The notes: generated from the sequence alone by a model not told the origin. Counted from the stretch's first letter, positions 8,657 through 17,418 are shown. The stretch is 64,000 nucleotides of DNA from Azospirillum brasilense (GCF_007827795.1 NZ_VITI01000006.1:62001-126000), one strand, 5' to 3'. A program made the numbers and translations.

Positions 8657-8690
8657 CAGGGCCGGCCTCCCGCGAGGGAAGCCGGCCCTG
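8657..8690 (+). terminator. Rho-independent terminator after the mucR-like gene
   Basis: CAGGGCCGGC pairs with GCCGGCCCTG, with an inner CTCCC/GGGA extension and a GCGA-type loop, followed by TGTCGTTT. It starts 24 bases after the stop codon. Confidence 0.75.
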
Positions 8691-8778
8691 TGTCGTTTCG
8701 CCCTCATGCCTTATATCGGCCCTGAATCAGTCGGACCGTGACGCGGACGGGATTTGCCGAACCCGCCCCCGCCGCCCA

Positions 8779-9123
8779 TCACCCACAGTTGCGGCCAGAC
8801 AGTCGGCAGTTGAATCGTTCCACATTGCGGGTCAGTTCCTGCCCTGTGCTGGTGTTCTCCTCGTTCAGGCAGCGCAGGTAATCCATGGTCTTGTCCACAT
8901 ACTCCTTCACCTCGAACTGACAGGCGGCCATCTTGTCCGCGCTGACAAAGGTGGTGGTGTCGCTCATGCAGAGCGGAACGCCGGGCTTCGTGCAGATGAT
9001 GGTGGTTTCCGACCGCGCCGCCGGGCTTTGCAGCGCCACGGCCAGCACCAGCAGCGTGGCCGCCGGTTTCAGGGTCTCTCTCAACAGCACGGGCATTCTC
9101 CGCAAGACCGTCACGCAACGCAT
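8779..9123 (-). CDS. Small Cys-rich exported protein, unknown
   Basis: I do not recognise the family. The 114-residue product has a basic N-terminus, a hydrophobic stretch (TLLVLAVALQSPAARS) that looks like a signal peptide with cleavage near residue 38, and a mature part of about 76 residues with six cysteines, possibly three disulfides. GGAGGGAG lies at a good distance from the ATG at 9123, so this start is preferred over the internal ATG at residue 10. It stands alone between the mucR-like gene and the DUF6898-like gene. Confidence 0.65.
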   Translation of the reverse strand: MRCVTVLRRMPVLLRETLKPAATLLVLAVALQSPAARSETTIICTKPGVPLCMSDTTTFVSADKMAACQFEVKEYVDKTMDYLRCLNEENTSTGQELTRNVERFNCRLSGRNCG

Positions 9124-9416
9124 GCGCTCGTCTCCCTCCGCATTCGGTCAGGACCGCCGCACTTGGAAAACAATGTCCGGAAAGCACGGCGGTCCGTTCG
9201 TTCGTGGAACGGTTTCTACAGGCGTTACATCCGATGCACCAGTGCCCACGGCGCGGCATAGGTCTAGAGTCGGAATTGAGCAGTTCACCCCCGGACCGGT
9301 TCCGCAGGTCCGGCACCGGGATGTCAGTGCTCACCATCAGCAGAAGCCAAGACTAGCCGCGCCCCCCGCCCCGCCGGGAGGGCGCGCTTCTTGGCGTCTG
9401 TGTTCGCAGAATCCGA

Positions 9417-9659
9417 TCAGCGTTTGGCCGCGTCGCGCTTCATGACGAACTGGAGCTTGCTGATCGCGGTCCGTTTCAGCAGTTCCAAGCTGCCGGTGGC
9501 CGGTCCGACGACCGACACCTCCGTCGCGGTGACGGGATCGATGGCCATCACCTTCAGATAGCTGCCGACCCGCTGGAACTCGAACAGCACCTCGCCGAGA
9601 CCGCTTCCCGTGCCGTTTCCAGCGGCCTGGCCTTTTCCAGGCGCCCGATTGCCCACCAT
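9417..9659 (-). CDS. DUF6898-like small protein
   Basis: An 80-residue protein whose core (EVLFEFQRVGSYLKVMAIDP, TEVSVVGPA) matches a small alphaproteobacterial family of unknown function that I recall as DUF6898: a short beta-rich domain followed by a helix (ELLKRTAISKLQFVM). The ATG at 9659 is preceded by GGAGA at seven bases, so the longer upstream frame (to 9767) is rejected. A G/C-rich hairpin at about 9360-9390 follows the stop and may terminate transcription. No function can be given. Confidence 0.7.
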   Translation of the reverse strand: MVGNRAPGKGQAAGNGTGSGLGEVLFEFQRVGSYLKVMAIDPVTATEVSVVGPATGSLELLKRTAISKLQFVMKRDAAKR

Positions 9660-9787
9660 CGCATTTTCTCCATCGCCGGCCTTCACCGGTCCCGTTACCA
9701 CCTTAGCACAGCGCAACCGTCCCGGAACCCCGTCTGCCACGTCCTGTTGTTGGCGGACGACGCACACAGCAAGGGAGTACCGGCACC

Positions 9788-10300
9788 ATGGCTGCCAAGA
9801 CCATGCAGGATCTGCTGATCGAAGAACTCCGCGACATCTACCACGCCGAGAAGCAGCTCACCAAGGCGTTGCCGAAGCTGGCCAAGGCGGCGCATTCCGA
9901 GAAGCTCCGCGCGGCCTTCGAGTCCCACCTGGAGGAAACCCGCGGCCAGATCGAACGGCTTGAGCAAGTCTTCGAGGAGTTGGACACCCGCACCCGCGGC
10001 AAGCATTGCGACGCGATGGAGGGGTTGATCAGCGAGGCCCGCGAGATCATGGAAATGGGCCTCGCCCCGGAAGTGCAGGACGCCGCCCTGATCGCCGCCG
10101 CCCAGAAGGTGGAGCATTACGAAATCGCCAGCTACGGCACCGTCCACGCCTACGCCACCGCCTGCGGCCTCACCAAGGTGGCGGAACTGTTGGAGCAGAC
10201 TCTGAACGAAGAGAAGGAAACCGACAAGAAGCTGAACATCCTGGCAATCAACGACGTGAACAAAAAAGCGATCCAGGCCAGCGGGCAGAAGGCGGCCTGA
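9788..10300 (+). CDS. Ferritin-like DUF892 protein (YciE/YciF family)
   Basis: A 170-residue all-helical protein with the DUF892 layout: MQDLLIEELRDIYHAEKQL at the start, HLEETRGQIERLEQVF near residue 47, and AAAQKVEHYEIASYGT near 105. The repeated E-x2-H-type residues on these helices are the putative diiron ligands of this ferritin-like group, linked to general stress in enterobacteria. It is a single gene; the divergent DUF6898-like gene starts 128 bases away. Role in iron or peroxide handling is inferred from the family. Confidence 0.9.
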   Translation: MAAKTMQDLLIEELRDIYHAEKQLTKALPKLAKAAHSEKLRAAFESHLEETRGQIERLEQVFEELDTRTRGKHCDAMEGLISEAREIMEMGLAPEVQDAALIAAAQKVEHYEIASYGTVHAYATACGLTKVAELLEQTLNEEKETDKKLNILAINDVNKKAIQASGQKAA

Positions 10301-10413
10301 CGACGGCACGCCATGTCATAAGCCGAATCTCTTGTTACAGAGGGCGCCATTGAAGATCGAAGGGTGACCCCCTACTATCGGGGCCATCCAATCGATTTTT
10401 CCGGTGCCCGTCC

Positions 10414-10836
10414 ATGCGCAGGGTCGCATTCGTCCTCGGTGCCCTTCTGATCGCCGCCACCATTGCCGGTTCGGGCACGGTGGCCCAAGCGGCGGAAGGG
10501 CCAGCGGCCCTGCCGCCCTCCGTCCGCATCAAGCCGGTGATGGTCCCCATCGTCACCCGCGGGCAGGTGGAGCGCTACACCCAGATCGAGGTGATGCTGG
10601 AGGTGGCCAACGCCACCCGGCTCGGTGAAGTCCAGGTCGCCATCCCGCGTCTGCACGACGCCACGCTGCGCGCGGTCTATCTGGGAATCGAAGAGGGATG
10701 GATCGTGCGCGGCAACATCGCCAACATGCCCGCCCTGCGGCGCAAGATCGACGAGGAGAGCGTCAAGCTGTTCGGCAAGGACGTCGTCAGCCGCATCCTC
10801 ATCACCCCGCTGTCCCGGCAATCCTCCTTCCCCTGA
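10414..10836 (+). CDS. Periplasmic FliL-like protein
   Basis: The 140-residue protein begins with a clear signal peptide (VAFVLGALLIAATIAGSG, then AQAA). The mature part follows the FliL periplasmic pattern: a strand with YTQIEVMLEVANATRLGEV, a helix/loop AIPRLHDATLRAVY, and the terminal DVVSRILITPLSRQ. FliL stabilises the flagellar stator, but this copy has a cleavable-looking signal rather than an N-terminal anchor, and no flagellar genes lie nearby. Family assignment rests on pattern and is moderate. Confidence 0.55.
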   Translation: MRRVAFVLGALLIAATIAGSGTVAQAAEGPAALPPSVRIKPVMVPIVTRGQVERYTQIEVMLEVANATRLGEVQVAIPRLHDATLRAVYLGIEEGWIVRGNIANMPALRRKIDEESVKLFGKDVVSRILITPLSRQSSFP

Positions 10837-10915
10837 CACGCCCCCCTCTTCCGGCGGTTGCCTCATCGGCCACTTCGCGGCAGCATGGCCGCCTGACCGG
10901 TAAGGAAACGCGAGA

Positions 10916-11335
10916 ATGGCCGTGGTTTATGTGGCGCGCAGCGCCGCGCTGACGAAATGGGCGTCCGACGTCGGACAGGGGAAGCACATCTTCAAACTGG
11001 GTGTGGCCGCCGACATGGACGAGACCAAGGCCGTCATCGATGCCGGCTGGGCGGGCGAGCGCGACTGGCGCCTGATCCACAGCCAGGAGGTGCCGGACCT
11101 TGAGGAAGCGGCGGTGATCGAGCGCCTGTTGCGCAAGGAAAAGGTCATCGATCCGACTTATTACCCGAAGCTCAAGGGTGCCTCGGGCGTCTTTCGCATC
11201 ACCTTGACCAACGTGCAGAACAGCCTTCTGGTCGCCAAGGCCATGTCCGCCGACGAGCCGCTCACCGACGTCAAGGTGAAGCCGAAGGACATCGGGGAGT
11301 ACATGATCCGCAACGCCCTGCCCTCCCCGTCATGA
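10916..11335 (+). CDS. GIY-YIG/T5orf172-like protein
   Basis: A 139-residue protein starting MAVVYVARSAALTKWASDVG, then HIFKLGVAADM and DWRLIHSQEVPDLEEAAVIE. The order of a VYV strand, a FKLG(V/I) segment and a DWxLI-x-E segment resembles GIY-YIG nuclease folds of the T5orf172/Mug113 type, where the second motif is often KIG. This is a weak, shape-based match; it could be an unrelated conserved protein. It overlaps the DUF488 gene by four bases (ATGA), so the two are probably co-translated. Confidence 0.5.
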   Translation: MAVVYVARSAALTKWASDVGQGKHIFKLGVAADMDETKAVIDAGWAGERDWRLIHSQEVPDLEEAAVIERLLRKEKVIDPTYYPKLKGASGVFRITLTNVQNSLLVAKAMSADEPLTDVKVKPKDIGEYMIRNALPSPS

Positions 11336-11796
11336 GCGCGCCCCCGCCGCTCTACACCATTGGTTACGAAGGCGCCTCTTTCGACTCCGTTCTGCGCGCG
11401 CTGAAGGCGCGGGGCGTCGGAGTGCTGCTGGACGTGCGCGAGTTGCCCTTGTCCCGCCGCGCCGGATTCTCCAAGAGGCCGCTGTCCGCGGGGTTGGAGG
11501 AGGCCGGGATCGGCTACGTCCATCTGAAGGGGCTGGGCACGCCGAAGGAGGGCCGCGTCGCCGCCCACCAGGGCGACATGGACCGGTTCTGGTCGATCGT
11601 TGAAGCGAAGATGCAGACTCCGGAAGCCGAGCACGACCTGAGTCGCGCCGCCGCCCTGGCGCGGGAACGCCCGGCCTGCCTGCTCTGCTTCGAGGCGTCG
11701 CCGCATCTCTGCCACCGGCTTCGCGTCGGCGAGCGTCTTCACAGCCGTTTCGGCTTCACAGTGGAGCATCTGACTCCGGCCGAACCTTCCTTTTAA
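11332..11796 (+). CDS. DUF488 family protein
   Basis: A 154-residue DUF488 protein. Landmarks: LYTIGYEGASFDSVLRAL at the N-terminus, LLDVRELPLSRRAGFSKRPL, LKGLGTPKEGR, and the C-terminal Cys/His segment LLCFEASPHLCHRL. The conserved Cys and His suggest an enzyme-like site, but the function of DUF488 is not established. It overlaps the preceding GIY-YIG-like gene by four bases and is followed after 8 bases by an ElaA-type acetyltransferase, forming a three-gene cassette. Confidence 0.88.
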   Translation: MSAPPPLYTIGYEGASFDSVLRALKARGVGVLLDVRELPLSRRAGFSKRPLSAGLEEAGIGYVHLKGLGTPKEGRVAAHQGDMDRFWSIVEAKMQTPEAEHDLSRAAALARERPACLLCFEASPHLCHRLRVGERLHSRFGFTVEHLTPAEPSF

Positions 11797-11804
11797 GGGC
11801 TGAC

Positions 11805-12254
11805 ATGCACTCCCGTTGGTACCGCTTCGCCGATCTGTCCGCCGGCACCTTTCATGACATGCTCCACCTCCGCCAGAGCGTTCTGGTGGTGGAGCAGGCA
11901 TCGCCTTTTCCCGATTTGGACGGGCGCGACCCGGCCGCGCAGCATCTGGCTCTTTACGACGACGGCGCGCCGACACCGGTCGGCTATGCCCGCGTCTTCG
12001 GCCCCGATCCGGAAACCGGCGCCACCTCCTTCGGGCGGTTGGCGGTCGCTCCGGCATGGCGCGGCAAGGCGCTGGGACGTCGGCTGGTCGCCGAATGCCT
12101 GGAACGGCTGGCCAAGGACTGGCCGGAGTCCGACGTGCAGATCAGCGCGCAGCTTTACTTGGAGAGCTTCTACGGCGGCTTCGGCTTCCGGCGCGTCAGC
12201 GACATTTACGACGATGTCGGCATCGACCACATCGACATGCGGCTGAGCCGATAG
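11805..12254 (+). CDS. GNAT N-acetyltransferase, ElaA type
   Basis: A 149-residue GNAT enzyme. The N-terminal FHDMLHLRQSVLVVEQASPF is diagnostic for ElaA-like members, followed by the acetyl-CoA loop region GRLAVAPAWRGKALGRRLV (Q/R-x-x-G-x-G/A-like) and YLESFYGGFGFRRV. The acceptor substrate is unknown. It is the last gene of the plus-strand cassette from 10916; an inverted repeat follows. Confidence 0.88.
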   Translation: MHSRWYRFADLSAGTFHDMLHLRQSVLVVEQASPFPDLDGRDPAAQHLALYDDGAPTPVGYARVFGPDPETGATSFGRLAVAPAWRGKALGRRLVAECLERLAKDWPESDVQISAQLYLESFYGGFGFRRVSDIYDDVGIDHIDMRLSR

Positions 12255-12268
12255 ATTGGAAAACGGTC

Positions 12269-12331
12269 ACCACAGAGTCTCAGAGACACAGAGAGATGTT
12301 GACTCTGTGCCTCCGTGTCTCTGTGATTAAA
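12269..12331. repeat. Inverted repeat of CACAGAGACACAGAG type
   Basis: Between convergent genes, an arm CACAGAGTCTCAGAGACA (ending CAGAG) faces CTCTGTGCCTCCGTGTCTCT (ending GTG), with a short A/T-rich loop. The arms are about 23 bases with a few mismatches. The same wording is familiar as a dispersed extragenic repeat in diverse bacteria, from general knowledge. It could also serve as a bidirectional terminator for the acetyltransferase gene and the minus-strand gene at 12336. Confidence 0.65.
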
Positions 12332-12335
12332 ATCA

Positions 12336-13109
12336 TCACTTCTTGGCGTCGGCCAGGATGTCGCCGGCTTCCTTGCGGATGACGTTCAGGTTCTTGAGCA
12401 GGATCGCCAGCGCCTGATCGTAGTTGAAGGCCTCCGCCGACTCGTCCGGGATGTCGGTGTCGTCGGCGGCGACGGAGACTTTGGCCTTCTTCTTCACGGT
12501 CGAGAAATACTCGCCGCCGGTCTTCTCGAACCCCTTGATCGCCTTTTGCAGAGCGTCCACGTCGTTGGCCCGCGTGGCTGCGTCCAGCGCCTTCGTCGCC
12601 TTTTCCAGCCCGCTCGACGCCCGGAAGGCGAGCAGGAAGCCTTCGGCGGGCTTCTTCTTGCCGGTCAGCGCCTCGAACATCTTCTTGGCGGCGGTCCAGT
12701 CGGCGAAGAAGGTGGTGGCGGGCATCTCCTTGGCGCTGCCCGCCTTCTCCAGCTTCTTCAGGGCGGACAGGCTTTCCAGCTGGGCCATCTGCTCGACGTT
12801 CATGGTGCCGCCCAGCATGTCGGCCGCCACTTCGACGGCGCCCTCGTTCTTCGCCTTCTGCGCCTTCACGATGACCGCGCTGAGCTTCGCCCGGAAGATC
12901 TTGGTCGCCTGGAGCAGGTCGGCCAGCGCCTCGCGCAGCGCCTTGGCGTCCCCGGCCTTGTAGGCCTTGTCCCAGGCCGCAGCGGCCTTCTCCACGTCGC
13001 CGGACTTCTTCACCACGGCCAAGGCATCGCCCGAATTGGGGATCTTCTTCGCCTCGGCCTCGCACTTCGCCTTGTGTTTCTTGAACTCGGGAGCGGCGGC
13101 GAACGGCAT
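12336..13109 (-). CDS. Unknown helical Lys/Ala-rich protein
   Basis: I do not recognise this family. The 257-residue product is rich in Ala, Lys, Glu and Leu, predicted mostly alpha-helical, with no signal peptide, membrane segment or cysteine beyond one near residue 15. Repeated AxxWDKAYKAGDxKAL-like helices suggest a helical bundle. The ATG at 13109 is preceded by GGAGA at seven bases; the frame upstream of it is discarded. It is a single minus-strand gene, downstream of the ligase gene, with opposite-strand genes before it. Confidence 0.65.
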   Translation of the reverse strand: MPFAAAPEFKKHKAKCEAEAKKIPNSGDALAVVKKSGDVEKAAAAWDKAYKAGDAKALREALADLLQATKIFRAKLSAVIVKAQKAKNEGAVEVAADMLGGTMNVEQMAQLESLSALKKLEKAGSAKEMPATTFFADWTAAKKMFEALTGKKKPAEGFLLAFRASSGLEKATKALDAATRANDVDALQKAIKGFEKTGGEYFSTVKKKAKVSVAADDTDIPDESAEAFNYDQALAILLKNLNVIRKEAGDILADAKK

Positions 13110-13239
13110 GGTCGGGTCTCCGGCTTGATATCTTCCACCCCGCTCGACCGCAGCGAACGGTTGCAGAAGACTAAGCACCATCCCGCCGGCGTCAACGCCG
13201 ACCCGGTTCAAAATGGAAGAAGCGCTCCGTCGGAGCGGG

Positions 13240-14817
13240 TCACCCCACGACCATCGCCTGAAGCGTCTCCAGCCGGTCGGCCTCCGCCGCCGGCTTGTCC
13301 CAGCGGATGCGGTGGACGCGCGGGAAGCGCATCGCCAGCCCGCTCTTGTGCCGGTTCGACGGGTGCACGCTGTCGAAGGCGACCTCCAGCACCAACCCCG
13401 GCTCGACCTCCCGCACCGGGCCGTAGCGGCGGGTGGTGCGGTTGCGCACCCAACGGTCGAGTTCCACCAGTTCCGCGTCGGTGAAGCCGAAATAGGCCTT
13501 GCCGACCGGCACCAGTTCCTCGCCGCGCCAGACGCCGAAGGTGAAATCCGAGTAATAGCTGGACCGCTTGCCGTGTCCGCGCTGGGCGTACATCAGCACG
13601 GTGTCGAGCGTCAGCGCCCCGCGTTTCCACTTGAACCAGGGACCCTTGGGACGCCCGGCGACGTAGACGCTGTCCTTGCGCTTCAGCATCAGCCCTTCGA
13701 TGCTGTTCTCCCGGCTGCCCTCCCGCAGCCCTTTCAGCGCCTCCCAGCCCTCGAACGGCACCAGGGGCGACAGGTCCATCCGCCGGGGCCGCACCGCGTC
13801 GTGCCAGCGCTCCAGCCGGGCGCGGCGCTCGGTGAGGGGCAGGCCGCGCAGATCCTCCTCGCCGTCGAACAGGATGTCGTAGAGCCGCACCCAGGCGGGA
13901 AACTCCTTGAGCATCGCCGCGGTGACCGTCTTGCGGTTCAGCCGCTGCTGGAGGTCGTTGAAGGGCGCGATCTGCCCCTCGTCGCGGGCGACCAGCAACT
14001 CACCGTCGAGAACGGCGTCGAAGGTCATGTGGTCCGCGATGTCCGGAAAGGCGCCGGACACATCGTCGCCGGTGCGGCTGTAGATGCGCCGCTCGCCGCC
14101 GCGCGCCGCCAACTGCACGCGGATGCCGTCCCATTTCCATTCCACGCTGTAGGCGGCCGGATCGAGGGCTGCCATGTCCTCCTCTTCCAAGGGATGGGAA
14201 AGCATCAGTGGGCGGAAGCCGGCGCCCTTCCCCGCCGCCGGACGGTCGGACTTCCCTTCCAGCCAGGCAAAGAGGTCCGCATAGGGCGGGGACAATCCGT
14301 GCCAGCATTCCTCAAGGTCGCCGAGATCGACCTTTCCCCACTCCGCCAGCGCCGTCTTGGCGAGCCGCGCCGACACGCCCACCCGCAGGCTGCCGGTGAT
14401 GAGCTTCAGCAACGCGAAGCGGCCGGAAGAGTCCAGCGTGTCGAGCCAGCCCTCCACCAGCCCCATCACCTGCCCACGCTTGGCCGCGCGCAGCGTCTCC
14501 ACCACCTCGGTCATAGAAGGCGGCAGGCTGTTTGCCCGCTCGGGGCGTTCCGGCCAGATCAGGGCAACCGTCTCGGCGAGATCGCCCACATAGTCGTAGG
14601 ACAGGGCGAACAGGTCCGGGTCGACGCGGGTGGCGACCAGTTGCCGGATGGCCGCCGGCTTGGCCTCGTGGAAGACCAGCGATTCCGTCAGGGCCGCCAG
14701 CGCCCAGCCGCGGTCGGGGTCCGGCGTGGTGGCGAAGAAGTCGGCCAGCAGGCGGATCTTGCCATTGCGCGCCGGCATGAAGACCAGCCCGTCGATCAGC
14801 GAGGAGAAGTTCCTCAC
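13240..14817 (-). CDS. ATP-dependent DNA ligase (ligase-associated repair cluster type)
   Basis: Seals nicks using ATP. The nucleotidyl-transfer lysine is in EWKWDGIRVQ near residue 225 (KxDG motif I), followed by RIYSRTGDD, FDAVLDGELLV (motif IV), SIEGLMLKRKDS and PWFKWKRG (motif V). An N-terminal helical DNA-binding domain precedes and an OB-fold follows. The GTG at 14817 overlaps the exonuclease stop by four bases (GTGA), giving 525 residues. This pairing is the known ligase-associated DNA-damage-response cluster; the partner helicase and metallophosphoesterase are not beside it here. Confidence 0.93.
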   Translation of the reverse strand: MRNFSSLIDGLVFMPARNGKIRLLADFFATTPDPDRGWALAALTESLVFHEAKPAAIRQLVATRVDPDLFALSYDYVGDLAETVALIWPERPERANSLPPSMTEVVETLRAAKRGQVMGLVEGWLDTLDSSGRFALLKLITGSLRVGVSARLAKTALAEWGKVDLGDLEECWHGLSPPYADLFAWLEGKSDRPAAGKGAGFRPLMLSHPLEEEDMAALDPAAYSVEWKWDGIRVQLAARGGERRIYSRTGDDVSGAFPDIADHMTFDAVLDGELLVARDEGQIAPFNDLQQRLNRKTVTAAMLKEFPAWVRLYDILFDGEEDLRGLPLTERRARLERWHDAVRPRRMDLSPLVPFEGWEALKGLREGSRENSIEGLMLKRKDSVYVAGRPKGPWFKWKRGALTLDTVLMYAQRGHGKRSSYYSDFTFGVWRGEELVPVGKAYFGFTDAELVELDRWVRNRTTRRYGPVREVEPGLVLEVAFDSVHPSNRHKSGLAMRFPRVHRIRWDKPAAEADRLETLQAMVVG

Positions 14818-15845
14818 GCCCCTTCCTCCTCCTCGAAGCCGACCATGGCCAGGGCGCGGGCGCGGATGCCGCGCTGGGTCGCGTGGTGGACCAGCGCCTC
14901 CTCCCGGCCATGGGTCACCCAGACCTCGGGTGCCGCAACCTCGTCGAGCGTCTGGGTCAACTCGTCCCAATCGGCGTGGTCGGAGATGACCAGCGGCAGT
15001 TCGACGCCGCGCTGGCGCGCCCGCTGCCGCACCCGCATCCAGCCGGAGGCCATCGCCACCACCGGATCGGTCAGCCGCCGCGCCCAGCGGTCGGCCACCG
15101 CGCCGGGCGGGGCCAGAACCAGGGCGCCCTTCAACTCCTCCTTCGCCGCGACGGTGGCCGGACGAAGCTCGCCCAGAGGCACGCCGAAGCCCTCGTAGAG
15201 CTTGCAGATCGGCTCCAGCGCGCCGTGCAGATAAATCGGCCGATCATAACCGGCGGCGCGCAGCAGGGAGATCACCCGCTGGCATTTGCCCAGTGCATAG
15301 GCCCCGACGACATGGCTGCGCTCCGGAAAGATCGACAACGAGTGCAGCAGCTTGTCGATCTCCCCCAGGTCGGGCGGGTGGCGGAAGACCGGCAGGCCGA
15401 AGGTCGCCTCGGTGATGAAGACGTCGCAGGGCACCGGCTCGAACGGGGCGCAGGTGCGGTCGAAGCGCCGCTTGTAGTCGCCGGACACCACCACCCGCGT
15501 TCCCGCGTGCTCCAGCACCACCTGCGCGCTGCCCAGCACATGGCCGGCGGGGACCAGACGCACCGTCACGTCGCCGATGCGGATCGCCTCGCCGTAGTCG
15601 AGCGTCTGCGTCGCCGCCCCCGCCCCCTCGCCCAGCCGTTGCCGCATGATGGCGAGCGTTCCGGCAGTGGCGAGCACATGGGCGTGACCGGGCCGGGCGT
15701 GGTCGGAATGGCCGTGGGTGACGACCGCGCGCTCCACCGGGCGCAACGGGTCCACGTAGAAGCCGCCGGGCTCGACATAGAGTCCCTCGGGGCAGACCTT
15801 CATCCAGCGTTCGGCGGGGGGACGGGAGGGGCTTTGTGCAGGCAT
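14814..15845 (-). CDS. Ligase-associated DNA exonuclease, metallo-beta-lactamase fold
   Basis: A 343-residue MBL-fold nuclease related to CPSF/SNM1 enzymes. The metal site is VVTHGHSDHARPGH near residue 47 (HxHxDH); further ligands include VSGDYKRRFD and ISDHADWDEL, with ALGKCQR in between. It is translationally coupled to the downstream ATP-dependent ligase by a four-base overlap, so a role in end processing before ligation is likely. ATG 15845 is preferred; the open frame extends to 15974 but overlaps the divergent psuG start and lacks family sequence. Confidence 0.92.
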   Translation of the reverse strand: MPAQSPSRPPAERWMKVCPEGLYVEPGGFYVDPLRPVERAVVTHGHSDHARPGHAHVLATAGTLAIMRQRLGEGAGAATQTLDYGEAIRIGDVTVRLVPAGHVLGSAQVVLEHAGTRVVVSGDYKRRFDRTCAPFEPVPCDVFITEATFGLPVFRHPPDLGEIDKLLHSLSIFPERSHVVGAYALGKCQRVISLLRAAGYDRPIYLHGALEPICKLYEGFGVPLGELRPATVAAKEELKGALVLAPPGAVADRWARRLTDPVVAMASGWMRVRQRARQRGVELPLVISDHADWDELTQTLDEVAAPEVWVTHGREEALVHHATQRGIRARALAMVGFEEEEGA

Positions 15846-15952
15846 GCCCTGCAATATAGGCCGTCCTCGCGAAAGGACAAAATTCCGATTCCCCCGGTTG
15901 CGCCGGCGCGAACCACAGCGCAGGATGCGGAAGAACGAGGGAGACTCCGACC

Positions 15953-16873
15953 ATGCACGACCGCCTGTCCCCAACGCCCGAGGTCGCCGCCGCCCTGGCC
16001 GAGGGCCGCCCCGTGGTGGCGCTGGAATCCACTGTCATCTCCCACGGCATGCCCTTCCCGAAGAATCTGGAAACGGCAACGGCGCTGGAGGACGCGGTGC
16101 GGGCCGAAGGGGCGGTTCCCGCGACCATCGCCGTCCTGGACGGGCGAATCCGCGTCGGGTTGGACGGCGACGCGCTCGAACGGCTCGCCAGGGGCGGCAC
16201 CAGCGTCATGAAGCTGAGCCGCCGCGACCTGCCCGTCGCTCTGGCGACCGGAGCGCTGGGCGCCACCACCGTGGCCGCCACGATGATCGCAGCAAGGCTG
16301 GCCGGGATCGCCGTCTTCGCCACCGGCGGCTTGGGCGGGGTGCACCGCGGCGCCGAAACCAGTTTCGACGTGTCGGCGGATCTCGACGAGCTGGCCCGCA
16401 CCAGCGTCTGCGTCGTGTGCGCGGGTGCGAAATCGATTCTCGACCTGCCGAAGACGCTGGAGGTGCTGGAAACCCGCGGCGTTCCCGTCCTGGGGCTGGG
16501 CACCGATGCGTTTCCGGCCTTCTACAGCCGCAACTCTGGTCTGCCCGTATCTCATCGCTGTGACAACGTGCACGAGGTCGCGGCCATCCTGCGGGCCAAA
16601 TGGGAGCTTGGGCTGGAGGGTGGCGTGGTCCTTGCCAACCCCATTCCGGAGGCCGACGCGCTCGACGGTGCCGCCATGGAACAGGCCATCGCGCGGGCGC
16701 TAAGGGATGCTGAACATCATGGAATCACGGGAAAATCCGTCACGCCTTTTCTGCTGTCGGCGCTGGAGCGGCTCACCGGCGGGCGCAGCCTGACCGCGAA
16801 CATGGCGCTGATCCGCCACAACGCCGTCACCGCGGCGCGGCTGGCGGCGGCTTACGCGGCGCTGGCGGCATGA
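15953..16873 (+). CDS. psuG: Pseudouridine-5'-phosphate glycosidase PsuG
   Basis: Cleaves pseudouridine 5'-phosphate into uracil and ribose 5-phosphate. The 306-residue chain contains ALESTVISHGMPFPKNL near residue 23, VPATIAVLDGRI, the catalytic-Lys region TSVMKLSRRDLPVAL, and GGLGGVHRGAETSFDVSADL. Length is typical. The usual partner, the PfkB-type pseudouridine kinase psuK, is not adjacent. The gene is divergent from the exonuclease gene, with the starts about 107 bases apart. Confidence 0.95.
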   Translation: MHDRLSPTPEVAAALAEGRPVVALESTVISHGMPFPKNLETATALEDAVRAEGAVPATIAVLDGRIRVGLDGDALERLARGGTSVMKLSRRDLPVALATGALGATTVAATMIAARLAGIAVFATGGLGGVHRGAETSFDVSADLDELARTSVCVVCAGAKSILDLPKTLEVLETRGVPVLGLGTDAFPAFYSRNSGLPVSHRCDNVHEVAAILRAKWELGLEGGVVLANPIPEADALDGAAMEQAIARALRDAEHHGITGKSVTPFLLSALERLTGGRSLTANMALIRHNAVTAARLAAAYAALAA

Positions 16874-16983
16874 TTGGTCATACGCCATTACGCATAAGAG
16901 GTAAGCCATCCGTGTCGTCGGGATTTAAGTCCCCGTTAACCGAAGCCGGGTGAATCTGCGCTCGTTCTTCAGCGGAGGTCTCT

Positions 16984-17397
16984 ATGCGTGCGCCCAGCCC
17001 GTCGAACCTGGTTTCCCGGATGATCGCCATGGCCGCCCAGCCCGACGAGGGCATCGGCGAGCCCGACAACCGTCCGGCTGCGCGGGTCAAGAAGATCGTC
17101 TGGGCCTCCCAGGCGGCGAAACTGCGAAGCTCCCTCTCCTCCCGCCTCGTCCACGAGATCGAATGCGCGGTGTCCGCCGACCTCGACAGCATGGAACTGC
17201 CAGAGGTGTTCTTCACCTCCGTCGAGTTCGCGGGCCGCGTCATCACCTGCGACCTGGACGCCTCGGGCACCGCCTCGATCTTTGGCCTGATCGACATCAG
17301 CGACTATGACGAGCTGGTGGAAGAGGCCGGCGACGACGCGCTGTTCGGCGTCGATTGGGACGGCGTCTACGTCACCCCGGCGCGCACCCGCCACTGA
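16984..17397 (+). CDS. Conserved-looking protein of unknown function
   Basis: I do not recognise this 137-residue protein. It is soluble-looking, with a basic first third (ARVKKIVWASQAAKLRSS) and an acidic C-terminal half (DISDYDELVEEAGDDALF). GCGGAGGTCTCT precedes the ATG, a strong ribosome site, and codon use matches the neighbours, so it is very likely a real gene. It ends just before a strong bidirectional terminator shared with mtnP. Confidence 0.65.
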   Translation: MRAPSPSNLVSRMIAMAAQPDEGIGEPDNRPAARVKKIVWASQAAKLRSSLSSRLVHEIECAVSADLDSMELPEVFFTSVEFAGRVITCDLDASGTASIFGLIDISDYDELVEEAGDDALFGVDWDGVYVTPARTRH

Positions 17398-17418
17398 GGC
17401 TTTCCGCCCGATCCAAAG

